A DNA stretch of 41,012 nt from Gemmatimonadaceae bacterium (GCA_025362035.1 JANYIN010000209.1:1-41012); one strand, 5' to 3'; counted from the first letter of the stretch, positions 1 through 8,459 are shown. Translations and numbers: made by a program. The notes: generated by a model not told the origin, from the letters alone.

Positions 1-645
1 GAGATAGTCGCCGTACGCCCACGCCGGCACGTCTCGCCGCACGGGATCGATGAGCGCGATGCCCATCGCTTCAGCCTCCGCTCGACTGCGCGCGCCGACG
101 TCCACCCAGAGTTGATCGACGTTCACCACGGCCGTGTCACCGCGATGTTGGCGGGCAAAGTGGCCATTGGGAATAGCCACGACGCCGGGCACGAGACCTC
201 GGACCGTGCGGACGACTACCTGCTGCCCCTGATGCGACTGATCCCACAGCGGATGCACCGTGGGACTGCCGCCGCGATGCAGACGGAGGTAGCCGTCGGT
301 GGTGATGGCGCTCACGACGTATCCGGTGTGATCGAGCGCGCACGCAATCACGCGGTGCGGTCGTCCACTGCCGACGGTCAGCGTCAGGTTACCCTGCGCG
401 TCCGCGCGCCACCGTGGGTCGGTCCGCCTGATCTGGTCCGTCGCGACATGCTCGTCGCCTGGCGGCGCATCGAGTGCAATCCATTGGGCAAGCGCCCGCG
501 AGCCTGGAGAATCCTGAGCGGCCAGCACGCCAGAACAAGCGAGCAGCATCGCCAGTCCGGTTGTGGCTGCCTGTCGTGTTGCGCCAAGCGTAACAGGCCC
601 CGGCGTTCCAGTGACCTCCCATGAGGTGTCGGCGGACATGCGCAT
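1..645 (-). CDS. M42-like aminopeptidase, 3' part beyond the window
   Basis: The leftward frame stays open to base 1, so only the N-terminal ~213-215 residues are present. ATG codons at 645 and 639 are both possible starts, and an in-frame TAG lies seven codons upstream. A hydrophobic stretch ending LLACSGVLAAQD looks like a secretion signal after an unusually long n-region; a later start at the ATG of that stretch is also possible. The mature part follows the M42 (glutamyl aminopeptidase/FrvX-like) pattern: GDEH near the N-terminus, then DHTGYVVSAITTDGYLRL, a GLVPGVVAIPNGHF segment, and VNVDQLWVDVGARSRAEAEA, which matches the family's IDELFIDIGASS block. The usual metal-binding HxD is ALD here, so the first metal-ligand histidine is missing. 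Family membership is fairly certain; catalytic activity is not. Confidence 0.7.
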   Translation of the reverse strand, partial: MRMSADTSWEVTGTPGPVTLGATRQAATTGLAMLLACSGVLAAQDSPGSRALAQWIALDAPPGDEHVATDQIRRTDPRWRADAQGNLTLTVGSGRPHRVIACALDHTGYVVSAITTDGYLRLHRGGSPTVHPLWDQSHQGQQVVVRTVRGLVPGVVAIPNGHFARQHRGDTAVVNVDQLWVDVGARSRAEAEAMGIALIDPVRRDVPAWAYGDYL

Positions 646-912
646 CTCTGCTGTTTGAAGGAGCTAAGGCTGGATGCCGCAATGTATTCCCTGCCCCGGC
701 AGCGGCGCCATCGAGCACATCCGCGCAAACGGCGAGCGCCTGCGTCTCAACGCTGGAACAGGAGTACTGCACCGGAGTCCCGTTCTTCAGTTCGCCAACG
801 TCGCGCACGCTGCGTACTCGGCACGTCCATTGCTTTTGGAGCGGCTTAGAATGCCCTGCCGTCGACCCTTCGCTCTCATGATGATTTCACGTACGCTCAC
901 GTCGGTTCGATC
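646..912. other. Divergent intergenic region, no gene seen
   Basis: This 267-base gap separates the leftward M42-like gene from the rightward YbhN-like gene and must hold promoters for both. A TAGAAT hexamer at 847-852 could be a -10 element for the forward operon, but no -35 sits at the right distance. Short open frames cross the gap on both strands. None has a convincing ribosome binding site or a recognisable domain. Confidence 0.4.
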
Positions 913-1875
913 GTGAACCGGCACGCTATGCACGTCGTCCGCGCTGGCCTCGCGCTCGCGGCCATTTGGGCACTCCGGCGTCAGTTGGCCGGCCAGGGCT
1001 CGGATGCGTTGCTGCGGCAACTTCGGGCGTTCGGATGGCAGCATCTCGCCCTGGGTGGCGCTGCCGTTGCGGCGAGCTTCCTGGTGCTGGGTGCCGTCGA
1101 GCTTCTCGGCGTACGTCAGGCGGCATCGAGGAAGGCGGTGAGCCCGTTCACGGCCGTGGCCACGTCCTTCGTCGCGAATGCGTTGAGCCAGTCCATTGGA
1201 CTCTCGGTCCTGACCGGGGCGGCCGTGCGCGCGCGCGTCTATGGTCGCATTGGACTCTCTGCTCCGGAGATTACGCGAGTCACCGCCTTCGTCACCATTT
1301 CGGCGACACTCGGCCTGATGGCGTGCGGTGCAGCCGCGATCGTCGGCGCGCGCGGACATCTGCTGCTGCCGACGGGAATCACCGTGGGCACGATCCCAAT
1401 CGCCGCCCTACTGGTAACCGTCGTCGCCGCGTACTTCACATGGGCGGCTTTCGGTCGATCGGACGCCGTCGGCATGGGGCGCTGGACGCTGGCGCGACCG
1501 TCGGGCTCCATCGCGCTTTCGCAAACAGCGCTGTCCGCGGTCGACTGGGTGCTGACGGGGCTTGTGCTGTTCGCGTTCATCCCCGCCCAGGCGGGGCTTT
1601 CCTTTGGAGTGGTGCTCAGCGCGTATCTCATCGCGCAGGTGCTCGCGGTGACCAGTCACGTTCCAGCCGGGGCAGGAGTGCTGGAGGTGGTGACGGTCGG
1701 GCTGCTTGCTGGAGGTTCGCCGCGCGAGGTGCGCACCGCCGTGGTGGCGGCGCTGTTGATGTTTCGAGTGTGCTACTATCTCCTGCCGCTCGTGGCCGCC
1801 GTCGGGATTTCCGCCGTCTTCGAATGGCAGAGCCGTGCGTCCTCGCGTGGTGCGGCGGTGCTGCATGCTGGTTGA
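913..1875 (+). CDS. YbhN/MprF-type flippase-like integral membrane protein
   Basis: A 320-residue, very hydrophobic protein with about seven or eight predicted membrane segments. It matches the lysylphosphatidylglycerol synthase transmembrane (UPF0104/YbhN) family. Visible family features are the SFVANALSQSIGLSVLTGAAVRAR region (residues ~83-106, with family-typical polar residues between helices) and the C-terminal HVPAGAGVLEVV motif (near residue 251), equivalent to the P-GG-G--E signature. The start used is GTG at 913; ATG at 928 is an alternative, and neither has a strong ribosome binding site. The stop overlaps the start of the phospholipase D gene. In E. coli, ybhN lies next to the cardiolipin synthase gene clsB (ybhO), so the same pairing here supports a role in membrane lipid handling. 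The transported substrate is unknown. Confidence 0.75.
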   Translation: MNRHAMHVVRAGLALAAIWALRRQLAGQGSDALLRQLRAFGWQHLALGGAAVAASFLVLGAVELLGVRQAASRKAVSPFTAVATSFVANALSQSIGLSVLTGAAVRARVYGRIGLSAPEITRVTAFVTISATLGLMACGAAAIVGARGHLLLPTGITVGTIPIAALLVTVVAAYFTWAAFGRSDAVGMGRWTLARPSGSIALSQTALSAVDWVLTGLVLFAFIPAQAGLSFGVVLSAYLIAQVLAVTSHVPAGAGVLEVVTVGLLAGGSPREVRTAVVAALLMFRVCYYLLPLVAAVGISAVFEWQSRASSRGAAVLHAG

Positions 1876-3406
1876 ACCGGCCGGGCTCGCGCTGGGTGAG
1901 GCTCCGTTTGACGCAGCCAATGCCGCCGTCGCGGATGGCGTGACGTGGCTGATCGACAACGCGGCGGCCTACCCTGCGCTGCTCCAGGAGATCGGTGCGG
2001 CGACACACTCCATCTGCATCACGCAGTTGGCCTTCGATGCCGATTGCGCCGCTTACTTGCCCGACGGGTCGTCGGTACGACTCCTCGATGCATTGGTCGA
2101 TGCCCATCGCGAGCGGAACGTGCGCGTGGCCATCCTGTTGAACGAAAGTCTGTTGCTCGACACCGCGACGCCGCTGCGGCGAGCGCTGAAGGAGCTTCGG
2201 GCCTCCACCATCGAGGTTCGAGGCGTCAATCACTTTCCCCAGCTATTGCACGCCAAGTTGTTGATCGTCGATGGGCGCGTGGCATTTCTTGTCGGGTCTC
2301 CGTTCGTGAACGGCTATTGGGACGACAGCGACCATCTGCCGACCGATGGGCGCCGCCCGCGAGGCGAGCTTGGAGGCCGCCCGCTCCATGATGTCACCGT
2401 GCGGCTGGATGGCCAGGCGGCCGGCGAGCTGTTGAGGCTGTTCGATGAATGGTGGAGCGAGCTGCCGGCATCCGACGACGCATCAACGCTCGTGTCGCCG
2501 CCCACCACCGATGTTGCTGATGTCGCTGCCGAGCCGAGCGCTATCCGTATCGCCCGCACAGCGCCGAAAAACACCTTGCGGCACCGCCCGCAGGGTCACA
2601 CCGACATCCTGCGCGCGATGAAGCGCGGGATCGAGCGCGCCGAGAGACTCATCTATCTGGAACACCAGTACCTGAGTTCGCGGAAGATCATTCAATCGCT
2701 GTCAAATGCGCTGGAGCGATCACCAGAACTCGAAGTGATTGCGGTGCTGAACCAGAATCCCGACGTGACGGCCTATCGCGTCTGGCAGAACGACCGGCTC
2801 CTCGAAAGCGGGTTGCTGGATCATCCGCGCGTGGGACTCTTCACGCTATGGAGCGCGAGTGCGGGCACGGACGAGCGGCCCGCGGTGAATCAGGTGTTCG
2901 TGCACAGCAAGGTCATCGTCGCCGACGATGTGTGGGCAACGGCGGGGAGCGCGAATGCAGACGGGGTGTCGCTGCATTCGTACGGTAGCGATTTCGCGAG
3001 CCGCATTGGCGGACGTGTCTTCCGGAACGTCCGCAACTTCGACGTGAACATCGTGATCGCCGCCGACGACCCATGTTCGGCATCGTGGGTGAACGACCTT
3101 CGCGCGCAACTATGGCGCGAGCATCTTGGTGGGTCGCTCGAAGACACATACGACATCGCGCCCGGCTGGGTGAATCGCTGGCGCGCCCGAGCCCAGTCGA
3201 ACGTTGAAGCACTCAATGTCTGGGCACACACTGCGGAGGTGGCGCGCCACGGCAGCTTCGTGCTGCCCTACAGCACATCCTCGCGACCGTCGCGGCAACT
3301 CGAGGCAATGGGCGTGCATGGGGCGCGCGATCTGGACCTCCGCTATTCCCCAGGCTGGCTCGAGGTGCATTGCAGCCCGAACTGGATCCGCAACATGTTC
3401 GCTTGA
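1865..3406 (+). CDS. Phospholipase D / cardiolipin synthase-like protein with two HKD motifs
   Basis: A 513-residue protein with two complete PLD catalytic motifs: HAKLLIVD followed by GS (H129, K131, D136) and HSKVIVAD followed by GSAN (H347, K349, D354). Both halves of the active site are therefore intact. I see no N-terminal membrane anchor, so it resembles soluble PLD-type phosphatidyltransferases more than classical membrane cardiolipin synthases. The start at ATG 1865 overlaps the stop of the preceding gene, which suggests coupling; GTG at 1835 in the same frame is a less likely alternative. The neighbour pair YbhN-PLD recalls E. coli ybhN-clsB. Phosphatidyl transfer (cardiolipin or a related lipid) is the likely reaction, but a hydrolytic phospholipase D cannot be excluded. 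Confidence 0.8.
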   Translation: MLVEPAGLALGEAPFDAANAAVADGVTWLIDNAAAYPALLQEIGAATHSICITQLAFDADCAAYLPDGSSVRLLDALVDAHRERNVRVAILLNESLLLDTATPLRRALKELRASTIEVRGVNHFPQLLHAKLLIVDGRVAFLVGSPFVNGYWDDSDHLPTDGRRPRGELGGRPLHDVTVRLDGQAAGELLRLFDEWWSELPASDDASTLVSPPTTDVADVAAEPSAIRIARTAPKNTLRHRPQGHTDILRAMKRGIERAERLIYLEHQYLSSRKIIQSLSNALERSPELEVIAVLNQNPDVTAYRVWQNDRLLESGLLDHPRVGLFTLWSASAGTDERPAVNQVFVHSKVIVADDVWATAGSANADGVSLHSYGSDFASRIGGRVFRNVRNFDVNIVIAADDPCSASWVNDLRAQLWREHLGGSLEDTYDIAPGWVNRWRARAQSNVEALNVWAHTAEVARHGSFVLPYSTSSRPSRQLEAMGVHGARDLDLRYSPGWLEVHCSPNWIRNMFA

Positions 3407-3420
3407 GGCGGAGCGATCCC

Positions 3421-4095
3421 GTGTCACCAAACGCGCCAACGGATCCCGTGATCGTGAACGAAGCGTTTCGCTCGTTCGTGGAGCAGCCCTCCTTTTCGTG
3501 CCTGGCTGGCAAGGGCGTGGTGCATCGCGGCGCGTATGCGATCGGAACCTACGGCGTTCTCGGCTCGCAGCGTTCAACGGCGCGACTGTCGCGCGACCTC
3601 GCCGCTTTCCTGGACGGCCCCCCGAGCGACCCGATGGATTTCCGTTCGTACGTCGCCGTGTTCACGCACACGGCCGCCGACGACGAGGATCGGTTCGAGG
3701 AGCTCCTCTGGCGGCAGCTACAACGCCTGCACGATGCTGATGACAGCGCCGCTCCGTGGGATGGGGGGGTGAGTGACGATCCCGAAGATCCTGCATTTTC
3801 GTTCTGTTTCGCCGGCGTGGCGCTCTTCGTCGTGGGGTTGGCCGCGTGCAGCTCGCGCATCACACGACGCTTCAGATGGCCCGCGCTGGTCTTCAACCCG
3901 CATGACCAGTTTCACCGCCTCCGAGAAACACAGCGGTTCGAGCGCGTGAAGCAGGTGGTTCGGGAGCGCGAGATGGCGCTCCAGGGAAGTCTCAACCCGA
4001 ATCTCGCGGATTTCGGGGAACGGTCCGAGGCCCGACAATACTCCGGGCGGCGTGCCGAGGACGATTGGCAATGTCCCTTCCACCGCACGCAATGA
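3421..4095 (+). CDS. YqcI/YcgG family protein (GntA-like haem-dependent N-hydroxylase homologue)
   Basis: A 224-residue protein with a strong YqcI/YcgG signature. Near the N-terminus is FSCLAGKGVVHRG followed by YAIGTYG. Near the C-terminus is the block FNPHDQFHRLRETQRFERV, then LQGSLNPNLADFG, SEARQYSGR and WQCPF (residues 158-220). Characterised family members, including GntA of guanitoxin biosynthesis, are haem enzymes that hydroxylate guanidino nitrogens; the substrate here is unknown. H161 in the NPH motif is a candidate haem ligand, which is inference. The chosen GTG start at 3421 lies 15 bases after the phospholipase D stop and has GGCGGAG upstream; a TTG at 3370 would extend it by 17 residues inside the previous gene. 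The 3' end overlaps the DUF1989 gene by 25 bases, which suggests joint translation. Confidence 0.82.
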   Translation: MSPNAPTDPVIVNEAFRSFVEQPSFSCLAGKGVVHRGAYAIGTYGVLGSQRSTARLSRDLAAFLDGPPSDPMDFRSYVAVFTHTAADDEDRFEELLWRQLQRLHDADDSAAPWDGGVSDDPEDPAFSFCFAGVALFVVGLAACSSRITRRFRWPALVFNPHDQFHRLRETQRFERVKQVVREREMALQGSLNPNLADFGERSEARQYSGRRAEDDWQCPFHRTQ

Positions 4096-4742
4096 CCACT
4101 CGACGCACGACGCGACTTCCGCCACAGACCGGGACGGCACTCGTCGTGCCGCGAGGCGGCATGCTGAAGATCATCGATCCGATTGGTGAACAGGTGTCCG
4201 ACGTCACTGCCTTCTCGCAGGACGATCACCGCGAGTGGCTCTCTTCCGGCCGCACGATCGACTATGCGAACACGATCTACGTGACCGCGGGCCACACGTT
4301 GTATTCCAATCGCAGTCGGCCCATGTGGACCATCCTGGAAGACACTGTGGGGCGTCACGATTTCCTGTTGACCCCCTGCAGTCCGGAAACCTTCACCATC
4401 ATCTACAAGACGAGCGCCCATCACCCTAGCTGCTTTTCGAATCTCGTCACGGCACTCGCGCCGTTCGGCATAGCTCCGGACGCGATTCCGACCACCTTGA
4501 ACGTTTTCATGAACGTCGAAGTCCGGGCGTCGGGCGAACTCGCCATCCTGCCGCCGCGCTCGCGAGCCGGCGACTACGTGGTGCTACGCGCCGAGATGGA
4601 CCTCATCGTGGGGCTGACGGCGTGCTCGGCGGAACTCTCGAACAACGGCACGTTCAAGCCAATCGACTTCGAGGTGTGGATGCCCGATGCCCCGTCGCTC
4701 ACGCACGCGCATGACGGGCGCGAAGCTGATGCATCGGCGTAG
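4071..4742 (+). CDS. DUF1989 / urea carboxylase-associated family protein
   Basis: A 223-residue cytosolic protein matching DUF1989. Visible motifs are a TPCS (C103), HHPSCFSNL (H117, H118, C121), LNVFMNVEV, GDYVVLRAEMD and LTACS (C185). The Cys and His residues are candidate metal ligands. Some DUF1989 proteins, CgdA and CgdB, form the carboxyguanidine deiminase that works after guanidine carboxylase; others are known only as urea-carboxylase-associated proteins. Here there is a single copy and no carboxylase or allophanate hydrolase nearby. Instead it is fused by overlap to a YqcI/YcgG gene. ATG 4071 is preceded by GAGGA at a usable distance. A TTG at 4065 and an internal ATG (residue 8) are alternatives. 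The last 44 bases overlap the convergent glycosyltransferase gene. Confidence 0.8.
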   Translation: MSLPPHAMTTRRTTRLPPQTGTALVVPRGGMLKIIDPIGEQVSDVTAFSQDDHREWLSSGRTIDYANTIYVTAGHTLYSNRSRPMWTILEDTVGRHDFLLTPCSPETFTIIYKTSAHHPSCFSNLVTALAPFGIAPDAIPTTLNVFMNVEVRASGELAILPPRSRAGDYVVLRAEMDLIVGLTACSAELSNNGTFKPIDFEVWMPDAPSLTHAHDGREADASA

Positions 4743-5673
4743 CGGCGTGGCGCAACAGTCGGCCGCGATACCGGACGCCGCCGAACAGCGCGCGCGAGCC
4801 GAGCGCCATCCAACTGCAGATCGCGCGCTCCGCCAGCCACGCTGGTGCAAACCACGACGTGCGGGCCGGAAAGACTCGCGTGCCGTTGCCCTTGCGTCGG
4901 CCGACTTCCGCCATCAGGACGGCGACCGCGGCAAGCGCGAGCGACGGGAGTGCGCCGTACACCGGCGTGGCGAGGATGAGCGCGGGCAGCAGCGCCAGCT
5001 GGACGAGCATGCGACCGGGACGCGCGAATTCGTCGTACGCCTGCCGCACGCGCTGCGACCAGAAGTGCGCCGCGGTGGACGGGCGTCGCGCAACGAACAG
5101 GTCGAGCGGCACTTCCTCGCGTCCGCCAGCGGCTCGCACGGTGCGAACGAGTTCGAGATTTTCGAACATGGCGCGCCCATCGTAGCCATGCGTCTCGAGG
5201 ATCGAGCGGCGAACGCCGAGCGTACCGGGCCAATCACCCCCCGAAACGCGATTGAGGAGCATGCGGCCGGAGTCCCAGGCGGCATGCCACGGGAGGGGTG
5301 CGAAGTAATTCTGCGGCCTCACGACGTCGCACCGGACCAGTATTTCGTTCATGCGCGCAAGCGCCTGCGCATCGTAGCGCACGTCATCGTCGGCAACGAT
5401 CACATGCTCGCTGGACGCATGACGAAGGCCCGTCAGGACACCGCCCACCTTGCCCATGGGGGTAACGAGGTCGGGCGCGGGCGACATGTGCCGGGCGAAC
5501 GCGCCCCAGGCGCGCGCGTGGTGGGCGAATACGTCAGGCGGCGACGCATCCACGATGATCGTCTCGGCCCGCGGGGCCAGCCAGCGAAGGTAGCCGGTGA
5601 GATCGCTTGCCACGAGCGACTTTTCGCTGCGCAGTGGAAGGATGTACGAGCAGGGGGGCGGTATACGGTGCAT
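4699..5673 (-). CDS. Glycosyltransferase family 2-like protein
   Basis: A 324-residue protein beginning CSYILPLRSEKSLVASDL, typical of GT-A glycosyltransferase starts. EHVIVADDDVRYDA carries the DxD nucleotide-sugar/metal motif. A later ENLELVRTVRAAGGREEVP segment matches the acceptor-side ED-like region of GT2 enzymes. The C-terminal third holds two or three hydrophobic helices (around LVQLALLPALILATPVYGAL), so it is probably bound to the inner membrane. Start ATG 5673 fits the family; ATG 5721 in the same frame would add 16 residues and overlap the divergent decarboxylase start. Neither has an obvious ribosome binding site. The 3' end overlaps the convergent DUF1989 gene by 44 bases. The sugar and acceptor are unknown; it is not part of a visible polysaccharide cluster. 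Confidence 0.75.
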   Translation of the reverse strand: MHRIPPPCSYILPLRSEKSLVASDLTGYLRWLAPRAETIIVDASPPDVFAHHARAWGAFARHMSPAPDLVTPMGKVGGVLTGLRHASSEHVIVADDDVRYDAQALARMNEILVRCDVVRPQNYFAPLPWHAAWDSGRMLLNRVSGGDWPGTLGVRRSILETHGYDGRAMFENLELVRTVRAAGGREEVPLDLFVARRPSTAAHFWSQRVRQAYDEFARPGRMLVQLALLPALILATPVYGALPSLALAAVAVLMAEVGRRKGNGTRVFPARTSWFAPAWLAERAICSWMALGSRALFGGVRYRGRLLRHAATPMHQLRARHARA

Positions 5674-5719
5674 GCGTGCCGGAAGCGCAACAGCCGTACC
5701 CAATGGCACAGGTGGCGAC

Positions 5720-7225
5720 ATGTCGGAACCTGAGGGTTTGGGGGATGTGCCTGCGCCAGTGATGCGGGCGCAGCTGCACCGGATGGCGGATTGGGTCGCC
5801 GATTACCGCGAGGGAATCGAGCGTCGCCCGATCGTGCCGCGTCTGCGCCCCGGCCAGGTCACTGCCGGATTCCCATCACGAATGCCGGAACGCGGCATAC
5901 ACGTCTCCCAGGTACTGGACAGCCTCGACCAGTTGGTGATGCCCGGTATCGTGCATTGGGGCCATCCCAGATTCCTCGGCTACTTCGGCAGTACGAGCAA
6001 CGGGCCTGCCTTGCTCGGCGAAATTGCCGCGGCGGCGCTGAACGTGAGCGCGATGACGTGGAAGACGTCGCCTGCAGCCACAGAACTGGAAACGGTCGTC
6101 CTCGGGTGGATGCGCGATCTCATCGGGCTGCCGAGCGGACTCTTCGGCGTGGTATACGACACGGCGTCCGTGGCGGTGGTGCATGCGCTCGCGGCGGCGC
6201 GCGAACGCGCCCTCGGCGACGTCCGCGGCGAAGGCCTGCTGGGACGACCCACGGCGCCCGTGCTTCGTGTCTACGCCTCCGATCAGGCGCACAGTTCGCT
6301 CGAGAAGGCGATGGTGCTGCTCGGTCTTGGCGAACGCAACGTTGTTCGCATCGCCAGCGATGATGCTTTTCGAATGGATCCGGCCGCGTTGCGCCGGGTC
6401 ATGAGTGCCGATCGCGAGCGCGGTCTTCGTCCGTTCGCCGTCGTGGCGACGGTGGGTTCCACGTCCACCGCGAGCGTCGATGACGTGCTCGAGATGGGTG
6501 GCGTGTGTCACGAGTTCGACGCCTGGCTGCACGTGGATGCGGCGTATGGAGGCGCCATGGGCGCGCTGCCCGAGGGTCGGTGGGTCATGCGGGGGATGGA
6601 GCGCGCGGACTCGGTGGTGTTCAATCCCCACAAATGGCTGTTCGTCCCTCTGGACTTCAGCGCGCTCTACCTGCGCGATCCGGTGATTCTGCGGGATACG
6701 TTCGCCAGGACGCCGGAATACCTGGAAGGCGACGCGTCATCGCCAGGAGCCGACGGCCAGCAGGCCATCGACTATATGGACTACGGCGTGCAGTTGGGAC
6801 GTCGCTTTCGTGCGCTCAAAGCCTGGATGGTGTTGAGTACGTTCGGGCGCGAGGGCATAGTGTCCCGGATTCGTGAGCATTGCCGCCTGGCGGCGAGCGT
6901 GCGCGTGCTCGTGGAGGACACCGAGGGCTTCGAGCTCGCCGCACCCGTGACGATGGCGGTGGTGTGCTTCCGGTACTGTGCCACGGGCATGTCGGCCGAA
7001 GACGCGGATGCCGTCAATCGCCGCATCGTCGAGCGCATCAATGGGTCAGGCGCGGCGTACCTCACGTACACTACGTTGCGCCAGCGCGTGTGCATGCGCA
7101 TCGGCTTCGGCAACATGCAAACGACGGAAGATCACGTGAGAGACGTGTGGCGCCTCATCCTTGCGGAAGTGGGGCGACTGTCATCGTCGGACACCAGCCC
7201 ACCGACCTCCGCCACGATCTCGTAG
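5720..7225 (+). CDS. PLP-dependent decarboxylase, aromatic-L-amino-acid decarboxylase family
   Basis: A 501-residue group II (DDC/TyrDC-like) PLP decarboxylase. Visible features are the [15 protein letters not shown] substrate-side motif, the [11 protein letters not shown] histidine that stacks on PLP, the [10 protein letters not shown] aspartate that binds the pyridine nitrogen, and the [11 protein letters not shown] lysine (K305) that forms the Schiff base. The usual GGSEANL phosphate-binding block reads [12 protein letters not shown], a variant. The enzyme should remove the carboxyl group from an aromatic or related L-amino acid to give an amine; the exact substrate cannot be read from sequence. 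The start at ATG 5720 has AGGTGG just upstream; an in-frame extension to 5597 would lie inside the divergent gene. The last 94 bases overlap the convergent flavin oxidoreductase gene. Confidence 0.85.
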   Translation: MSEPEGLGDVPAPVMRAQLHRMADWVADYREGIERRPIVPRLRPGQVTAGFPSRMPERGIHVSQVLDSLDQLVMPGIVHWGHPRFLGYFGSTSNGPALLGEIAAAALNVSAMTWKTSPAATELETVVLGWMRDLIGLPSGLFGVVYDTASVAVVHALAAARERALGDVRGEGLLGRPTAPVLRVYASDQAHSSLEKAMVLLGLGERNVVRIASDDAFRMDPAALRRVMSADRERGLRPFAVVATVGSTSTASVDDVLEMGGVCHEFDAWLHVDAAYGGAMGALPEGRWVMRGMERADSVVFNPHKWLFVPLDFSALYLRDPVILRDTFARTPEYLEGDASSPGADGQQAIDYMDYGVQLGRRFRALKAWMVLSTFGREGIVSRIREHCRLAASVRVLVEDTEGFELAAPVTMAVVCFRYCATGMSAEDADAVNRRIVERINGSGAAYLTYTTLRQRVCMRIGFGNMQTTEDHVRDVWRLILAEVGRLSSSDTSPPTSATIS

Positions 7226-8175
7226 GATCGCTTCCGCGCCTCGTGATCGTGGACGTTGGCGGTGACGATCAGTTCGTCCGCCTGGGTGATCGAACGGAAC
7301 TCTGCCAGCTTTCGCCGCACCGTGTCCGGTCCGCCCACAATCGCCAGGCGCAGCGTGTGCTCTACGCCGAACCGCTCGCGCGGCGTCCAGATCGCGCACA
7401 TGTCGTCCACTGGTGGCTGTAGCATGATGGGCCGTCCCCGCTGCAGCGCGATGAACTGCTGCTGCAACGACGTGAAGAGACGCTGCGCCTCCAGGTCCGT
7501 ATCAGCAGCCACGATGCTGACGGCCGCAATGGCGTAGGGCGCGCCAAGCGAATCCGACGGTTGAAACCCTTTTCGATACAGCTGCATCGCATCCAGGAGT
7601 TGGTCCGGCGCAAAGTGCGACGCGAACGCAAACGGAAGCCCCATCGCCGCGGCGAGTTGCGCGCTGTATAGGCTCGACCCGAGGAGCCACACGGGAACGT
7701 GCAGGCCCGTTCCGGGAACGGCGCGAATGGCCTGCCCCGGCTCGGCGTCTCGGAACAGTGCAATCAAATCAGCGACGTCCTGCGGAAACGTGTCGGCGCC
7801 GCCCTGATCCCGGCGCAACGCGTGCATCGTCCGCTGATCCGTGCCCGGCGCACGCCCGAGTCCGAGATCGATCCGGCCCGGATAGAGCGACTCGAGCGTT
7901 CCGAACTGCTCGGCGATGACGAGAGGTGAATGGTTGGGAAGCATGACACCGCCCGATCCCACGCGGATTCGCTCCGTGCCGGCGGCGACGTAGCCGATCA
8001 CCACCGACGTCGCCGCGCTGGCGATGCCCGGCATGTTGTGGTGTTCGGCCAACCAATACCGTTTGAATCCCAGCCGCTCCGCGTGCTGCGCGAGGTCCAG
8101 CGTGTTGCGCAGCGCGTGCGCAGCATCACTGCCCGCGACGACGGGAGCAAGATCGAGGACCGAGAGCGGAATCAT
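7132..8175 (-). CDS. LLM class flavin-dependent oxidoreductase (luciferase-like, MsnO8/YhbW group)
   Basis: A 347-residue TIM-barrel flavin monooxygenase of the bacterial-luciferase family, group 1. Visible motifs are [47 protein letters not shown] and [15 protein letters not shown], all typical of this group. It would use reduced FMN or F420 and oxygen on an unidentified substrate. Start ATG 8175 ([12 protein letters not shown]) is the family's normal start; an in-frame extension to 8223 adds 16 unlikely residues. Its 3' end runs 94 bases into the convergent decarboxylase gene. The lmo0937-type gene lies 71 bases upstream on the same strand and could share its promoter. Confidence 0.85.
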   Translation of the reverse strand: MIPLSVLDLAPVVAGSDAAHALRNTLDLAQHAERLGFKRYWLAEHHNMPGIASAATSVVIGYVAAGTERIRVGSGGVMLPNHSPLVIAEQFGTLESLYPGRIDLGLGRAPGTDQRTMHALRRDQGGADTFPQDVADLIALFRDAEPGQAIRAVPGTGLHVPVWLLGSSLYSAQLAAAMGLPFAFASHFAPDQLLDAMQLYRKGFQPSDSLGAPYAIAAVSIVAADTDLEAQRLFTSLQQQFIALQRGRPIMLQPPVDDMCAIWTPRERFGVEHTLRLAIVGGPDTVRRKLAEFRSITQADELIVTANVHDHEARKRSYEIVAEVGGLVSDDDSRPTSARMRRHTSLT

Positions 8176-8246
8176 GGGGGTGACCAAGTAAGACCCCGGT
8201 GCCTCACCCGGTTCCCACGGCAATCAGGCTGAACGACTTCCGATCG

Positions 8247-8387
8247 CTACCCGCCTCGCACGAAATGGAGCACGATCGCGATGATGGCGACAACGAGCAC
8301 CAGATGAATCACGCCTTTGGTCACCTTGAAAAACGCGACGCCCATCAGCCACAGCACGAGCAGGATGCATCCAGCGATAATCAGCAT
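8247..8387 (-). CDS. lmo0937-type small membrane protein (46 residues)
   Basis: The leftward frame encodes MLIIAGCILLVLWLMGVAFF, then KVTKGVIHLVLVVAIIAIVL and HFVRGG, 46 residues ending in TAG. It has two hydrophobic helices with a short polar KVTKG turn and a His between them, as in the lmo0937/DUF5670 family of very short membrane proteins. An unusually strong GGAGGAGG lies 4 bases before the ATG. The function of the family is unknown; members are often single genes and may be stress-related, which is not established here. The gene is too short for routine gene finding and is easily missed. Confidence 0.8.
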   Translation of the reverse strand: MLIIAGCILLVLWLMGVAFFKVTKGVIHLVLVVAIIAIVLHFVRGG

Positions 8388-8441
8388 AACGCCTCCTCCG
8401 GTTCACGACCGACATCATGGAGTATGCAAGCCGGCGGTCAT

Positions 8442-8459
8442 ATCCGGAATTGGCCGGAT
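8442..8459. other. Short inverted repeat in the gap below the M28 gene
   Basis: ATCCGG and CCGGAT arms flank a 6-base loop, 28 bases after the end of the leftward M28 peptidase gene and before the small membrane protein gene. No T-run follows on either strand. It could be a weak terminator or a binding site. The sequence does not decide which. Confidence 0.25.

Noticed and set aside
389..808. 139-residue leftward frame over the M42-like start region
   Set aside because: It overlaps the M42-like frame, whose M42-like motifs are clear; composition becomes Arg-rich and no domain appears.
674..916. 80-residue forward frame beginning MPQCIPCPGSGAIEH in the gap before the YbhN-like gene
   Set aside because: It looks slightly protein-like at its start, but it has no ribosome binding site, no recognisable domain, and two other frames in the same gap are equally long.
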